Shown: positions 8,299 through 18,521 of the stretch, piece by piece
Layout: each line of letters starts with the position of its first letter
Numbering within the stretch: position 1 is the stretch's first letter
Assembly: GCF_013403985.1 (NCBI RefSeq)
Contig: NZ_JABFDF010000007.1
Location: forward strand, 1 to 64,000
DNA length: 64,000 nt
Direction: 5' to 3'
Source of the DNA: Winogradskyella ludwigii
GTDB taxonomy: Bacteria > Bacteroidota > Bacteroidia > Flavobacteriales > Flavobacteriaceae
Translations under genes and position numbers: made by a program
The notes under the pieces: generated by a model
The model's input: the letters and a program-made list of their open reading frames with translations, nothing else
The model's database searches: none
What the model was told of the DNA's origin: nothing

Positions 8299-11200
8299 TT
8301 AAAAAGTTAAATCAAATCCTAAACTATACGTCTGAGCAACAGGATATTCAAAGAATGAAGAAGGTACAGTTCCTTCAGGATCGAATCCAGTATATTTAGT
8401 CCAAGTAAACAAGTTTGTTCCTTGTACAAATATGCGAATACCGTTAAATAAATTCATTTTATCTAACACCTTTTTATCTACGTTATATGATAAAGCAACA
8501 TTTCTTAGTCTTAAGAAAGAAGCATCTTCTAAATATCTATCACCAGCAACAGCACGTAAACCACCGTACTCTAATGCAGGAATATCCGTTATTTGTCCTG
8601 GAGTAGTCCAAGCGTCTAATACAGTTGTTGATAAATTTAAGTTTGCACCTAAACTAGTATCTTCAATAAGTGCTTGAGAACTGTTGTTTTTCCAACCATC
8701 TGCCTGAAAAGAAAACAATGCATTTAATGAAAATCCTTTATATGATATATCAGCACCAAAACCACCAGTATAAGTAGGGTCAAAGTTTTTATCTAAATAA
8801 ACTGCATCATCAGGATTATATTCATTTGTAATATCACCGTTAATATCAAGATAAAGCGGCTCACCATTTGCTGGATTAACACCTGCCCATCTTACCATAA
8901 ACCATGTATTTGCTGCATGTCCTTCAGCGATTCTAAGTCTAGTAGTACCCTCTAAACCAGTTGCGAAACCACCAGGTAATTTTTCAACTAAATTCTTATT
9001 ATAGTTAGCATTTGCATTTAAAGTAATAGACCAATTGTTAGTTGAAGACTTTCTTAACAAATCATAAGAGATTTGAAAATCAACACCCTTATTACTCATA
9101 TCTGCAACGTTAGTAGTAACAGAAGAAGACCCTGTACCAGCTGTAGATAATAACTTACCAGCATATAAATCAGTAGTTAAGTTTCTATAAAGATCTAACT
9201 CACCTGACAGTCTGCTATTCCATAAACCAAAACTTAAACCAACGTTAAACTGATTAGATGTTTCCCATTTAATATTTGGATCAATTAGTGTACCTAATTG
9301 GTAAGAATTAGTTAACTGATATCCAGAACCAGCACTAACTGTTTGATATCCTTGATAACGTGTACCAACACCTTGGTTACCTACAACACCATAACTAACA
9401 CGTAATTTCAAAATAGAAAGCCAATCAACATCTTCCATGAAACTCTCGTTATCAATATTCCAACGACCTGCTACAGACCAAAAGATACCATCTCTATTTT
9501 CTACAAAACGAGAAGTAGCATCATTTCTAATAGAACCAGATAAACCAAAACGTGAGTCATAATCTAAATCTACAGTTGCAAACACAGAACCCAACGCTAA
9601 TTCAGATTCAATAGAACCTACAGTAGGAATATAATTGTATACATCATTATCGTCTCCTTCTGTAGTAGAACCACTAGAGAAACCTGAACCAGAACCTGGC
9701 AATACCGGGTTTAAACCAAAAGCTTCAAAAAATCCAAATTGCGTATTAGAATAGTTATACTCAGCAAAAACTGCCGCATTAAGGTTTAATTTTTCAGTTA
9801 AGTTATTATCATAACGTAAATAAGCGTTTGTAATAAAATTTGCATCTCTGTAATATTGCTCATATTGAGATCCCTTTTGCTCAGAACCATCAGATGGTGT
9901 TCTAAAACTTCTAATACTTCCTGGAGGATTTATTGTTAAACGTTCTTCATTAGTGTAATCTATACCAAAAGAAGTTCCGAAAGTTAAATTTTTAGCAAAA
10001 TTATAATCTGCTGCAATTCTACCTACTACTTTAATTTCAGATTCTTGATCTGTACCTAAAGCAGCTGTATTTAATGCGATAAATGGCGTATTTCTAAAAC
10101 CATCAACATTATCATAATCAATAGTTCCATCTGCTAAATAAGCCCCAGAACCACCAGTCCCAGTAGGACCTGTACCCCAAATATTTATAGAACCATCTGG
10201 ATTATATGGAGATAAATAAGGTAAACCAATGTAAGGAACAATAAAAGGATTATCTAATTGACCACCTGTGTTAGTATCCCTAACCGCATCTACCACAAAA
10301 CTACTAACTGAATAGTTTGCAGTTAAACTTGTAGAAAAGTTTAACTTATTATCTGCAGAATTTGCATTAAAGTTATTTCTAAAAGAAAAACGTTTTAAAT
10401 CACTACCAATAGTAGTACCTTCTTGCTTAAAATACTGAACAGAAGAAAATGATGAACTATTTTCACCACCAGTAGTTATAGAAATTTCATGAGAATCAGT
10501 ACGACCTTGACGTAATAATATATCTGCCCAATTAGTATTAGCCTGTAAAGATATCGCTGATATCTCCTGATCTGATAAAGCATCACCTAGCTGATCACCA
10601 GGAAGCATATATTTTTGAAAATTCAAAAACTGAGAAGAACTCATAACGTCAAATTTCGCGTCAGGAGCATCTGAAACACCATATAATGATCTATACTTTA
10701 CTTGAACACCTGATCCTTTTTTACCAGTTTTAGTTGTAACAAGTATTACACCACCTGCACCTCTATTTCCATAAATAGCAGTTGCTGCAGCATCTTTTAA
10801 CACAGACATTGTAGCGATGTCATTTTGATTAAGACTACGGAAATTATCTTGATCAACTGGCACACCATCAATAATAAAAAGTGGCTCAGTATCTCCATTA
10901 AGAGAATTTCTACCACGAATGATAATTGTAGCACTTTGCCCAGGCTGACCCGATCCAGTATTTACACTTACACCCGCTGCTTGACCTTGAAGCATTTGAT
11001 CTAAAGAAGTAATTGGAACAGACTCAATAGACTCTGCACTTACTGTTGATAAAGCCGACGCTATCTTAGAACTATTAGTAGCTCCTTTATAACCTGTAAT
11101 AACAACCTCATCAAGAGAACTAGCATCCTTAAGCGTAATATCATAAGAACTTCCAGCACCTACTGTAATTTGGCCAGGCTCCATCCCAACGTAAGAGACG

Positions 11201-11418
11201 ATTAAAACATCTCCTTGATTGACTTTAATAGTATACTTACCATCAAAATCTGTTTGTTGACCTCTAGAGGTCCCTTTTACAATTACACTAGCGCCAGGAA
11301 GGGGTAAACCATCCGATGCTGTTGTAACTGTACCTGTGATAGTTTTCTCTTGTGCAAAAGAAAACTGCATCACGAACGCCATAAATAGCGTTAATAACCA
11401 TGTTAATTTTAATTTCAT
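8299..11418 (-). CDS. SusC/RagA-family TonB-linked outer-membrane transporter
   Basis: 1039 residues. Signal peptide to about 23 (FSFAQ), then a carboxypeptidase-D-regulatory-like domain (ITGTVTTASDGLPLPGASV), the TonB-box region near SLDEVVITGY, a plug domain with LKDAAATAIYGNRGAGGVILVTTK, and a long beta barrel ending in the aromatic strand YSLGFDLTF. It imports large ligands across the outer membrane using TonB energy together with the SusD protein encoded next. First gene of the four-gene operon; no sigma/anti-sigma pair or hybrid two-component gene lies beside it, so the inducer is not evident. Confidence 0.95.
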   Translation of the reverse strand: MKLKLTWLLTLFMAFVMQFSFAQEKTITGTVTTASDGLPLPGASVIVKGTSRGQQTDFDGKYTIKVNQGDVLIVSYVGMEPGQITVGAGSSYDITLKDASSLDEVVITGYKGATNSSKIASALSTVSAESIESVPITSLDQMLQGQAAGVSVNTGSGQPGQSATIIIRGRNSLNGDTEPLFIIDGVPVDQDNFRSLNQNDIATMSVLKDAAATAIYGNRGAGGVILVTTKTGKKGSGVQVKYRSLYGVSDAPDAKFDVMSSSQFLNFQKYMLPGDQLGDALSDQEISAISLQANTNWADILLRQGRTDSHEISITTGGENSSSFSSVQYFKQEGTTIGSDLKRFSFRNNFNANSADNKLNFSTSLTANYSVSSFVVDAVRDTNTGGQLDNPFIVPYIGLPYLSPYNPDGSINIWGTGPTGTGGSGAYLADGTIDYDNVDGFRNTPFIALNTAALGTDQESEIKVVGRIAADYNFAKNLTFGTSFGIDYTNEERLTINPPGSIRSFRTPSDGSEQKGSQYEQYYRDANFITNAYLRYDNNLTEKLNLNAAVFAEYNYSNTQFGFFEAFGLNPVLPGSGSGFSSGSTTEGDDNDVYNYIPTVGSIESELALGSVFATVDLDYDSRFGLSGSIRNDATSRFVENRDGIFWSVAGRWNIDNESFMEDVDWLSILKLRVSYGVVGNQGVGTRYQGYQTVSAGSGYQLTNSYQLGTLIDPNIKWETSNQFNVGLSFGLWNSRLSGELDLYRNLTTDLYAGKLLSTAGTGSSSVTTNVADMSNKGVDFQISYDLLRKSSTNNWSITLNANANYNKNLVEKLPGGFATGLEGTTRLRIAEGHAANTWFMVRWAGVNPANGEPLYLDINGDITNEYNPDDAVYLDKNFDPTYTGGFGADISYKGFSLNALFSFQADGWKNNSSQALIEDTSLGANLNLSTTVLDAWTTPGQITDIPALEYGGLRAVAGDRYLEDASFLRLRNVALSYNVDKKVLDKMNLFNGIRIFVQGTNLFTWTKYTGFDPEGTVPSSFFEYPVAQTYSLGFDLTF

Positions 11419-11608
11419 AAAACAATTATTTGAGTTAGTCTAATTGCAAACATCTTAATTAAATATTAAATAACCAAGCATTTTTGCCAAAAAAATGTTA
11501 ATCCTTTTACATATTTCGCAATAAGTCTTAATTGATTTTTTTTTAATGTTTTTCTACCATAACTCAATAGTTAGATGCAAAAAATGCATAAGGGTTGCGT
11601 TAAAATTT

Positions 11609-11616
11609 TAACTTTG
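11609..11616 (+). promoter_or_regulatory. -7 box (TAACTTTG) of the rnhB promoter
   Basis: TAACTTTG fits the TAnnTTTG consensus and lies 17 bases before the TTG start of rnhB, implying a very short leader. No TTTG at the ideal -33 distance was found, so this is a moderate call. Confidence 0.45.
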
Positions 11617-11632
11617 TTCAAAAATTAACATT

Positions 11633-12220
11633 TTGGCATTAAAAATTCAATTTTCGACTTATAATTTGGAATGTGGTACAGATGAGGCAGGTAGAGGTTG
11701 TTTAGCTGGTCCTGTAACAGCAGCTGCAGTTATTTTACCATTGACTTTTAAAAATAAATTACTAAATGACTCTAAACAACTTTCAGAGAAAAACAGAAAT
11801 ATTTTAAAGCCTATAATAGAACACCAGAGCGTTTCTTTTGGTGTTCAGCATATTTTTGAATCTGAAATTGACACTATTAATATTTTAAATGCATCCATAA
11901 AAGCCATGCATGGTGCTATTTCAACATTAAATCCTATTCCTGAATATATAATTGTAGATGGAAACAGGTTTAAACCTTACCATACGATTCCTCATGAGAC
12001 AATAATAAAAGGCGATAGTAAATATCTAAGCATTGCTGCAGCTTCTATACTAGCAAAAACTTACAGAGATAAATTCATGGAAACTATTCATGAAGAATTC
12101 CCAATGTACAATTGGAAACAAAACAAAGGGTATCCAACAAAACAACATAGAGAAGCAATTAAAGAGTTTGGTGTTACTAAGTACCACAGAAAATCGTTTA
12201 GGCTATTACCTGAAGAATAG
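11633..12220 (+). CDS. rnhB: ribonuclease HII
   Basis: 195 residues. It cleaves the RNA strand of RNA/DNA hybrids and removes single ribonucleotides from DNA. The start is TTG at 11633; no ATG lies in frame between it and the invariant first motif. Catalytic acidic residues are visible in CGTDEAGRG (Asp17, Glu18), in IIVDGN and in the later KTYRDKFM segment, and [17 protein letters not shown] is the family signature. Length is normal. The gene is divergent from susC and followed by an unrelated lipoprotein gene 181 bases on. Confidence 0.95.
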   Translation: MALKIQFSTYNLECGTDEAGRGCLAGPVTAAAVILPLTFKNKLLNDSKQLSEKNRNILKPIIEHQSVSFGVQHIFESEIDTINILNASIKAMHGAISTLNPIPEYIIVDGNRFKPYHTIPHETIIKGDSKYLSIAAASILAKTYRDKFMETIHEEFPMYNWKQNKGYPTKQHREAIKEFGVTKYHRKSFRLLPEE

Positions 12221-12372
12221 AAATTAGCTCTGTTACAATTTTATTAATATTGTTTTTTCGTATTGAGTTGGAATAAAAAAATAAGCCATACGCAAAAATC
12301 ACAAACACCTCCAGGTAAAACTATTTAGAAGGATTAATACACCATTTTAAAATCAAAGTAGGTTTAACTTTT

Positions 12373-12380
12373 TATATTTG
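12373..12380 (+). promoter_or_regulatory. -7 box (TATATTTG) of the lipoprotein gene at 12402
   Basis: Exact TAnnTTTG match 21 bases before the ATG. A clear -33 TTTG is not seen, only AT-rich sequence at the right distance. Confidence 0.5.
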
Positions 12381-12401
12381 TAATCTAAAATTTCAAATTA
12401 A

Positions 12402-14762
12402 ATGAAGCGACTTGGTTTTTTAATAATTTTACTCACGCTTGTATTAGCATGCCAAAAAGATTACAACAAGACAAAACAAGCCTACCAATTCATTCCGAGC
12501 GAAACATCTACTGTTATTCAAATAAATGAGCTTAGTGATTTTATTAATAGTCTAGAAAACAATGACATTCTTTCTTCAGTATATCATGAAGATGTAAAGA
12601 ATTCTACTCGCATTCTTAAAACACTGAACACCACAAATCAAGTCTATCTCTCTTTTACGGACACAACCTATTCTGATTACTTAATTCTTACTAAAAATGA
12701 CGATAGATTATTTGATATAGATTCAATACCCAATAGAATCTCTGAAACTTTACAGAATTCTAAAATTGAAAAGACCCAAATTGACACCACAACTATTTAT
12801 CATAAAATTATTGGTACCTCTTTTGCGGGATCCAATAACCTTGAACTTTTAAAAAGTTTAAATTCTGAAAATGAAAACATAGAGCTTAGCAAATTAATTG
12901 AAACTACAGATCAAAAATCAATCGCTTCCATAGTTTTTAAATTAGATGACTCCAATTACTCTAAACTATTGTTCACTAAAATTGGCAATAAAGACGATTC
13001 TAATTTTGCCGTTTTAGATTTAACACATACAGATAACTTTATAAGTTACAACGGCATCTCTAAATCTAAAGACTCTATAGCTTATAGTCTTGATCGTTTT
13101 AAAAATACAATTCCTCAGAAAACAAATACACCTTCAATTGCTCCACACAACACAGGCTCTTTAATTAGTATAGGTTACGATAATTTTTCTTTATTTAGTA
13201 AAAATAAGACTCAGATAAATGACGAATTAGAGGCTTCTGATACCTTTTTAAATTTCACCAACGAGATTGCTTTAATCGATAATGTTTTAGTCCTTCATTC
13301 ATTAGATCCAAATTTAATTTTAGAATCTATTGAAGAGAAGTCTATATCCGAAACTTTTAGAGACATTGACATTTATGAGTTTCAAAAACCAGACTTCTTT
13401 CAATCTAATTTAATGCCATTTATTAGTTTTGAAGATGCTAATTATTTTTCCGTATTTGAAGATTTTATTTTATTTTCAAGTTCTATTGAAACCTTAAAAT
13501 CTGTTTTAACAGATGCATTAAATAGCAATACGCTTGCTAATTCTAACGCTTTTAAAAGCATCAGTAACGAACTAAGCGACGAGGCTTCATTATTCATTTT
13601 CAAAAATGCTGAGCAACTCTCAACCGTTTTAGGAAAAACAATGACCGGCTACAACGCCAATGCTGTTCAGTTTATATACGAAGACAATTACACACATATC
13701 AACGGAATTATTCAGAAATTCAAAAAAAGAGCCGTTTCTAATTCTGTAGCAGAAGCATTTACCACAGCCCTCGATGCTCCATCCTTAATTGCTCCGCAAG
13801 TTGTTAAAAATCATGTTTCAAAATCACATGATATTGTAGCACAAGACGTAAACAACACATTGTATCTTATCTCTAGCTCTGGGAGTATACTCTGGAAAAA
13901 ACAACTACAAGGAGAAATTTTAGGACAAGTAGAGCAAATTGACATGTATAAAAATGGAAGATTACAATTGGCTTTTACAACATCTAATAGACTTTATGTG
14001 CTAGATAGAAACGGTAAAGATGTCTCTCATTTTCCTATAAAATTCAATGATGCCATTACGCAACCACTTGCTGTGTTTGATTATGATAAACGAAAAGAAT
14101 ATAGATTATTGGTTACACAAGGCAAAAACCTCTTAATGTATACTACCAAAGGGCAAACTGTTGGTGGCTTTAAATATAAAAGTAATGGCTCTAACATCGT
14201 TACACAACCTAAGCACTTTAGAGTTGGAACAAAAGATTATATTGTTTTTGCCGCAGGTGAAAACATAAAGATTCTAAACAGACAAGGTGATGTTAGAATT
14301 AACGTCAAAGATAAAATCAGTTTTTCAAATAATGAGCTGTATTTATACCAAAATAAATTTACAACATCAAATACTCTTGGGCAGTTAATACAAGTTGACA
14401 CACGAGGAAAAGTTAGCACAAAGGATCTAAATCTTACAGAGAAACATAAAATTACTACAACGAGTAAAACGTTAGTTTCACTTAGAGAAAATAGATTAAT
14501 TATTAAATCTAGAACTATTGATTTGGATTACGGAGAATACACAGAACCCAGAATTTTCTATCTAAACGACAAAATATACGTTACTACTACAGATTTACAA
14601 GCTAAAAAAGTCTATCTCTTTGACAGCCAAGCCAAATCAATCCCTAATTTTCCCGTGTTTGGAACTGCAAGTGCTACTCTAGAGAAATTAGACAACGAAA
14701 GCGGTTTAGAGCTTATTACGCAAAGTGATGACAAAACAATAATAGTTTATAAATTACACTAA
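12402..14762 (+). CDS. large lipoprotein with C-terminal beta-propeller-like repeats
   Basis: 786 residues. Lipoprotein signal with Cys17 (LTLVLACQKDYN). The first roughly 450 residues resemble DUF3352-type regions (VIQINELSDFI..., repeated SLI/SIG segments). The last roughly 310 look like a PQQ- or WD-type propeller, with successive strands such as ISSSGSILWKKQLQG, LYVLDRNGKDVSHFPIKF and VYLFDSQAKSIPNFPVFG. This gene commonly follows rnhB in Flavobacteriaceae, as I recall. Location is periplasm or outer membrane; function is unknown. The propeller could bind a partner in envelope assembly (inference). Confidence 0.6.
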   Translation: MKRLGFLIILLTLVLACQKDYNKTKQAYQFIPSETSTVIQINELSDFINSLENNDILSSVYHEDVKNSTRILKTLNTTNQVYLSFTDTTYSDYLILTKNDDRLFDIDSIPNRISETLQNSKIEKTQIDTTTIYHKIIGTSFAGSNNLELLKSLNSENENIELSKLIETTDQKSIASIVFKLDDSNYSKLLFTKIGNKDDSNFAVLDLTHTDNFISYNGISKSKDSIAYSLDRFKNTIPQKTNTPSIAPHNTGSLISIGYDNFSLFSKNKTQINDELEASDTFLNFTNEIALIDNVLVLHSLDPNLILESIEEKSISETFRDIDIYEFQKPDFFQSNLMPFISFEDANYFSVFEDFILFSSSIETLKSVLTDALNSNTLANSNAFKSISNELSDEASLFIFKNAEQLSTVLGKTMTGYNANAVQFIYEDNYTHINGIIQKFKKRAVSNSVAEAFTTALDAPSLIAPQVVKNHVSKSHDIVAQDVNNTLYLISSSGSILWKKQLQGEILGQVEQIDMYKNGRLQLAFTTSNRLYVLDRNGKDVSHFPIKFNDAITQPLAVFDYDKRKEYRLLVTQGKNLLMYTTKGQTVGGFKYKSNGSNIVTQPKHFRVGTKDYIVFAAGENIKILNRQGDVRINVKDKISFSNNELYLYQNKFTTSNTLGQLIQVDTRGKVSTKDLNLTEKHKITTTSKTLVSLRENRLIIKSRTIDLDYGEYTEPRIFYLNDKIYVTTTDLQAKKVYLFDSQAKSIPNFPVFGTASATLEKLDNESGLELITQSDDKTIIVYKLH

Positions 14763-14850
14763 AACCAACACTATTTAAAAGGCGATATCACTTAAAATAA
14801 GCTTATCGTTTTGTAGTATTGTATATTAAAATTTAACGTCAATTTCTATC

Positions 14851-15900
14851 ATGATCAAAAGACAAAAAGCCTCAATAAAAAGCTGTATAATTCACAAAGT
14901 TGGAAATAAATTTAATGGTACCAAAAATGCATTTTCAGATGCCATTGTAGATTTTGATGAAGCCACATATCACTTAATGTTGCCATACCTTTTAAAGCCT
15001 TTTGTGAGTGCCGCAGAGACTTATCGTTTTCATCATCATAGCGACATTGGACTCAATGAAATTAACACCTACAGTGAACAGTTATTTAAAGAAGATGCAG
15101 ATTTTGTAGACACTTCAAAACACATAGTTACGCACCTATTTGAACAAAGTAATTCTGCTCAGATTAAGACAGGAGATGTCCTTATTTGTCATTTTGAAAA
15201 CGTACAATATGAAGACTTTTTCACAGATGCCATTGGCATCTTTAAAATTGAAAATAAAACAGAGTTTTTTCAGACCTATTTAGAAGACAAAAACTACGAT
15301 ATATTAGTTCAAAAAGGTATTCAAGCAAAGAAAGTAGATAAAGGCTGTTTAATCTTAAATACTGCTGATATGGAAGGGAAAATTGTACTCAGCGTAGATA
15401 ATAATACCTACGATACACAGTATTGGATAAAAAGCTTTTTAAACATTAGATATCCAGACGATAGCAATCAACACACCAAGAATTGTATTGAAATGTGTAG
15501 AGAGTTTTCTAAAGAAGTTTTGCATCCTAACTATGGCGGACAAGAACAAAGCAATTTCCTAGCTAAAACGGTAGATTTCTTTAAAGAAAATGAAATTGTA
15601 AATATTGATACCTTTAAAGAAGAAGTTTTTGAGGAAGAAGATAAAATTCAACTCTTTGAGGATTACAAAAAAGTCTACGAAACAGACAATAAAGTACTCA
15701 TTAGAAACCAGTTTGACGTTTCTGAAATTGCTTTAAAAAAGCAAAAACAGAAAATTAAAACCGAAATAAAACTAGACACAAATATTCAAATTAAATTAGA
15801 TGTTGATGCTCCAGATGCTTCCGCAGAATATTTAGAACGCGGCTATGATGAAGAAAAGAAAATGCACTTTTATAAGGTGTTCTTTAATGATGAAACCTAG
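14851..15900 (+). CDS. ndpA: nucleoid-associated protein NdpA/YejK family
   Basis: 349 residues. The protein begins with the family-typical stretch KSCIIHKVGNKFNG and contains the later KGCLILNTADMEGK and NFLAKTVDFFKENE segments of the NdpA (37-kDa nucleoid protein) family. Cytosolic, no signal peptide. E. coli YejK is associated with the nucleoid, but its molecular job is poorly defined. Monocistronic, 88 bases after the lipoprotein gene. Family assignment is fairly secure; role in this organism is inferred. Confidence 0.8.
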   Translation: MIKRQKASIKSCIIHKVGNKFNGTKNAFSDAIVDFDEATYHLMLPYLLKPFVSAAETYRFHHHSDIGLNEINTYSEQLFKEDADFVDTSKHIVTHLFEQSNSAQIKTGDVLICHFENVQYEDFFTDAIGIFKIENKTEFFQTYLEDKNYDILVQKGIQAKKVDKGCLILNTADMEGKIVLSVDNNTYDTQYWIKSFLNIRYPDDSNQHTKNCIEMCREFSKEVLHPNYGGQEQSNFLAKTVDFFKENEIVNIDTFKEEVFEEEDKIQLFEDYKKVYETDNKVLIRNQFDVSEIALKKQKQKIKTEIKLDTNIQIKLDVDAPDASAEYLERGYDEEKKMHFYKVFFNDET

Positions 15901-15973
15901 TTTAAAAGCTCTCAATAGTTGACATTGAATTAAAGTAAATGTAATTTGAACATAGGAATTAAATAAAAACAAC

Positions 15974-16714
15974 ATGTTTAGACATCAAGGTACAAGTAGA
16001 ACACTGATACACAATCTGCGTATTGCTACTATATTATCTTTTGTCGCAGGCATTGTAAATGTTTCAGGCTTCTTATCCCTTGGCCAATTAACAACTAACG
16101 TTACAGGACATTTTGCACTTTTTATAAGTGATGTTGCTAATTTTCAATTTTGGAAAGGCACTATATACTTTCTTTATATTTTTTCTTTCTTATTTGGCTC
16201 GTTTTCATCGAGTTTTCTAATTGAAAAATTTAGAGGTAACAGGAAACTAAATGTATTTGTAATACCTACTCTACTTGAGTGTGTGATTCTAATAACCATT
16301 GCGCTTATTAGTCATATTCAAAAAATAGAACACTCAGACGTTATCGTTTGTGCACTTCTATTCTCTATGGGACTACAAAATTCTTTTGTAACAAAAATTT
16401 CGAACGCTGTGGTAAGAACGACACATCTCACAGGATTATTTACAGATTTAGGTATTGAATTGTCCCAACTATTTTTCTCTGAATACCAACAACATAGATC
16501 CAAAATAAAATCTACAATTAAACTTCGAGTTTTTATTATATGCTTCTTTTTTCTTGGAGGAATTATTGGAGGATTCCTTTATTCAAGATTAAATTTCAAA
16601 TTAAATACACTCCTTTTTGGTGCAGCAATCTTATTAATCAGTTTATTTTATGACGATTTTAGATACAAACTAATCAGAACAAAAAGGAAATATAATCAAC
16701 GAAAGAAGAATTAA
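15974..16714 (+). CDS. YoaK/DUF1275-family integral membrane protein
   Basis: 246 residues, about six hydrophobic helices. Signature segments are FVAGIVNVSGFLSLG near the N-terminus, TTNVTGHFALFISD, and the second half motif MGLQNSFVTKISNAVVRTTHLTGLFTDLG. These match the DUF1275 (YoaK) family of inner-membrane proteins of unknown transport function. The C-terminus is strongly basic (RTKRKYNQRKKN). It converges with lipB; the two stop codons are about 20 bases apart. Confidence 0.85.
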   Translation: MFRHQGTSRTLIHNLRIATILSFVAGIVNVSGFLSLGQLTTNVTGHFALFISDVANFQFWKGTIYFLYIFSFLFGSFSSSFLIEKFRGNRKLNVFVIPTLLECVILITIALISHIQKIEHSDVIVCALLFSMGLQNSFVTKISNAVVRTTHLTGLFTDLGIELSQLFFSEYQQHRSKIKSTIKLRVFIICFFFLGGIIGGFLYSRLNFKLNTLLFGAAILLISLFYDDFRYKLIRTKRKYNQRKKN

Positions 16715-16733
16715 ATAAAGTCTCAGTGTATTT

Positions 16734-17435
16734 TTATTTGGTAAAAGAAGCCTCAAAAAGCACACTAAAATGTTTCAAAATCTTAGTCTTCACCTCTTCC
16801 TCATCAACCTTATCAACTCCCAATTCATTATTTAACGTTGTTACCGCTTTTCCACGAATACCACATGGAATAATATTGTCAAAATACCCTAAATCGGCAT
16901 TCACATTTAACGCAAATCCGTGCATGGTAACCCAACGGCTTGCTCTCACTCCTAATGCGCAAATTTTACGAGCAAACGGAGTACCAACATCTAACCAAAC
17001 ACCTGTTTCACCAGGACTACGTTCTGTTTTTAAGCCGTACTCGGCTAACGTAAGAATAATTACTTCCTCTAAAAAACGTAAGTATTTATGAATATCAGTA
17101 AAGAAATTATCTAAATCTAAAATAGGATAACCGACTATCTGTCCAGGACCATGATAGGTAATATCTCCACCTCTATTTATTTTATAAAAGGTTGCTCCTT
17201 TCTCTGCTAATTGAACTTCAGAAAGTAACAAATTAGATAAATCTCCACTTTTGCCTAATGTATAAACATGTGGATGTTCTACAAATAGAAAATGGTTATC
17301 GGTAACTAAACCAGCATCTTCCCTTCTATTCTTTATCTTAGTCTCTAAAACGGCTTTAAAGAGTGTTTCTTGGTAATCCCAAGTTTCTTTAAAATCTTTA
17401 GTTCCTAAATCCTGAAGTTGTATCGTTTTATTCAA
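16734..17435 (-). CDS. lipB: octanoyl-[ACP]:protein N-octanoyltransferase
   Basis: 233 residues. It transfers octanoate from acyl carrier protein to lipoyl domains, the first step of protein lipoylation; the lipoyl domain of the E2 encoded at 48626-49924 would be a client. Motifs: HPHVYTLGKSG, RGGDITYHGPGQIVGYPILDL, the KICALG segment with the conserved lysine, MHGFALNVN, and PCGIRG with the conserved catalytic cysteine. Length is normal. It lies 12 bases after the 254-residue lipoprotein gene, so the two are probably co-transcribed. Confidence 0.95.
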   Translation of the reverse strand: MNKTIQLQDLGTKDFKETWDYQETLFKAVLETKIKNRREDAGLVTDNHFLFVEHPHVYTLGKSGDLSNLLLSEVQLAEKGATFYKINRGGDITYHGPGQIVGYPILDLDNFFTDIHKYLRFLEEVIILTLAEYGLKTERSPGETGVWLDVGTPFARKICALGVRASRWVTMHGFALNVNADLGYFDNIIPCGIRGKAVTTLNNELGVDKVDEEEVKTKILKHFSVLFEASFTK

Positions 17436-17447
17436 AATAATAATTTT

Positions 17448-18212
17448 TTAATCCTCTAAGATAACTTCAATATTTAATATTTCAGGATCCTTAAGCATGT
17501 CTATAAAGCCAACTTCATAGGTAACCGTTTTTCTATCTTCACTATACATGGCTCCTTGTTTTGAAAAGGACTTTACAGGTTTAGGAAAATGGTAATTAAT
17601 TATATACTTCGAAGATCCCAACATCAAAGCCGATTTATCTATACTATCTAAAGATTGTTGATGCTTTTCCTTATCAATAATTGCAACATTTCTTTTAAAA
17701 ACGGTACCATTATATGAGTAACTAACCAAAGTAGAGCCTTCATTTCCCATACTAGAAAATGGACTTAAAGGCAAATTATCACTAGCAGTTTCACCTCCTT
17801 TTAAACTATTAAAATTATTCATTGCTTTATACATATCACGCAACTCGCTGGCATTGTCAAAATCTGTTTCAATATTAAAAAACATCTTTCTCTTATCAGG
17901 ATCCATAACCATGTGAAGTTTATAATCCTCCATAGCTTTAATCTTTTCCTGTTCCTCTAAAGACAAATTAGAAATACTATCTTTATATTCTACCAAAAAG
18001 TCCTTAAAAACGATTGTAGAATCTACAGCTTTACTCATTTTATCTGAAGCATTCTCACCTAGTTGTCCTAACACATCCATCATTTCTGATGCATCCATTG
18101 AGAACTTTACTGTACCACTACCATTTTCATTGACGTAAATATTTTCAGAAAACTGACAACTTGTAACCATCATTAATGACACACAAGCAAGTATTGTAAA
18201 CAACCTTTTCAT
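17448..18212 (-). CDS. hypothetical lipoprotein upstream of lipB
   Basis: 254 residues with a lipoprotein signal (Cys19 in MMVTSCQFSEN). No catalytic motif is seen. The N-terminal mature part (YVNENGSGTVKFSMDASEMM) has the look of flavobacterial envelope lipoproteins that carry a beta-sheet GSGTV motif. It precedes lipB by 12 bases. Function unknown. Confidence 0.6.
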   Translation of the reverse strand: MKRLFTILACVSLMMVTSCQFSENIYVNENGSGTVKFSMDASEMMDVLGQLGENASDKMSKAVDSTIVFKDFLVEYKDSISNLSLEEQEKIKAMEDYKLHMVMDPDKRKMFFNIETDFDNASELRDMYKAMNNFNSLKGGETASDNLPLSPFSSMGNEGSTLVSYSYNGTVFKRNVAIIDKEKHQQSLDSIDKSALMLGSSKYIINYHFPKPVKSFSKQGAMYSEDRKTVTYEVGFIDMLKDPEILNIEVILED

Positions 18213-18252
18213 TGTAAAATTTTAAATATTTTAGACCACAAAGGTAAGGTTT

Positions 18253-18411
18253 TTATCGCTCAGGATTGTTAAGAATAACCAATGCTGCAATGACGCCAGG
18301 AACCCAGCCACATAGCGTTAAGAGAAAAGTAATTAAGATAGAACCACAACCTTTATCAAGAACTGCTAAAGGTGGACAAATAATAGAAAGGATAACGCGC
18401 CAGATACTCAT
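18253..18411 (-). CDS. YqaE/Pmp3-family small membrane protein
   Basis: 52 residues, translated directly from the sequence: begins MSIWRVILSIICPPLAVLDK and ends LVILNNPER. It has two hydrophobic helices separated by the KGCGS turn, and the family signatures CPPLAV and CGWVPGVIAAL. Proteins of this family (PF01679) sit in the membrane; relatives in fungi and plants are linked to salt and membrane-potential stress. It lies 40 bases upstream of the lipoprotein gene on the same strand. Very easy to miss because of its length. Confidence 0.9.
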   Translation of the reverse strand: MSIWRVILSIICPPLAVLDKGCGSILITFLLTLCGWVPGVIAALVILNNPER

Positions 18412-18521
18412 AATTCGTTTGATGATTTGATGTGTTTATATGACGCATTTCTTCTCTAAATGTTACACTTATTGTTAATTGAACACATTGAAATGAGAAT
18501 AAAATTATGTAGTTTCGTTTT

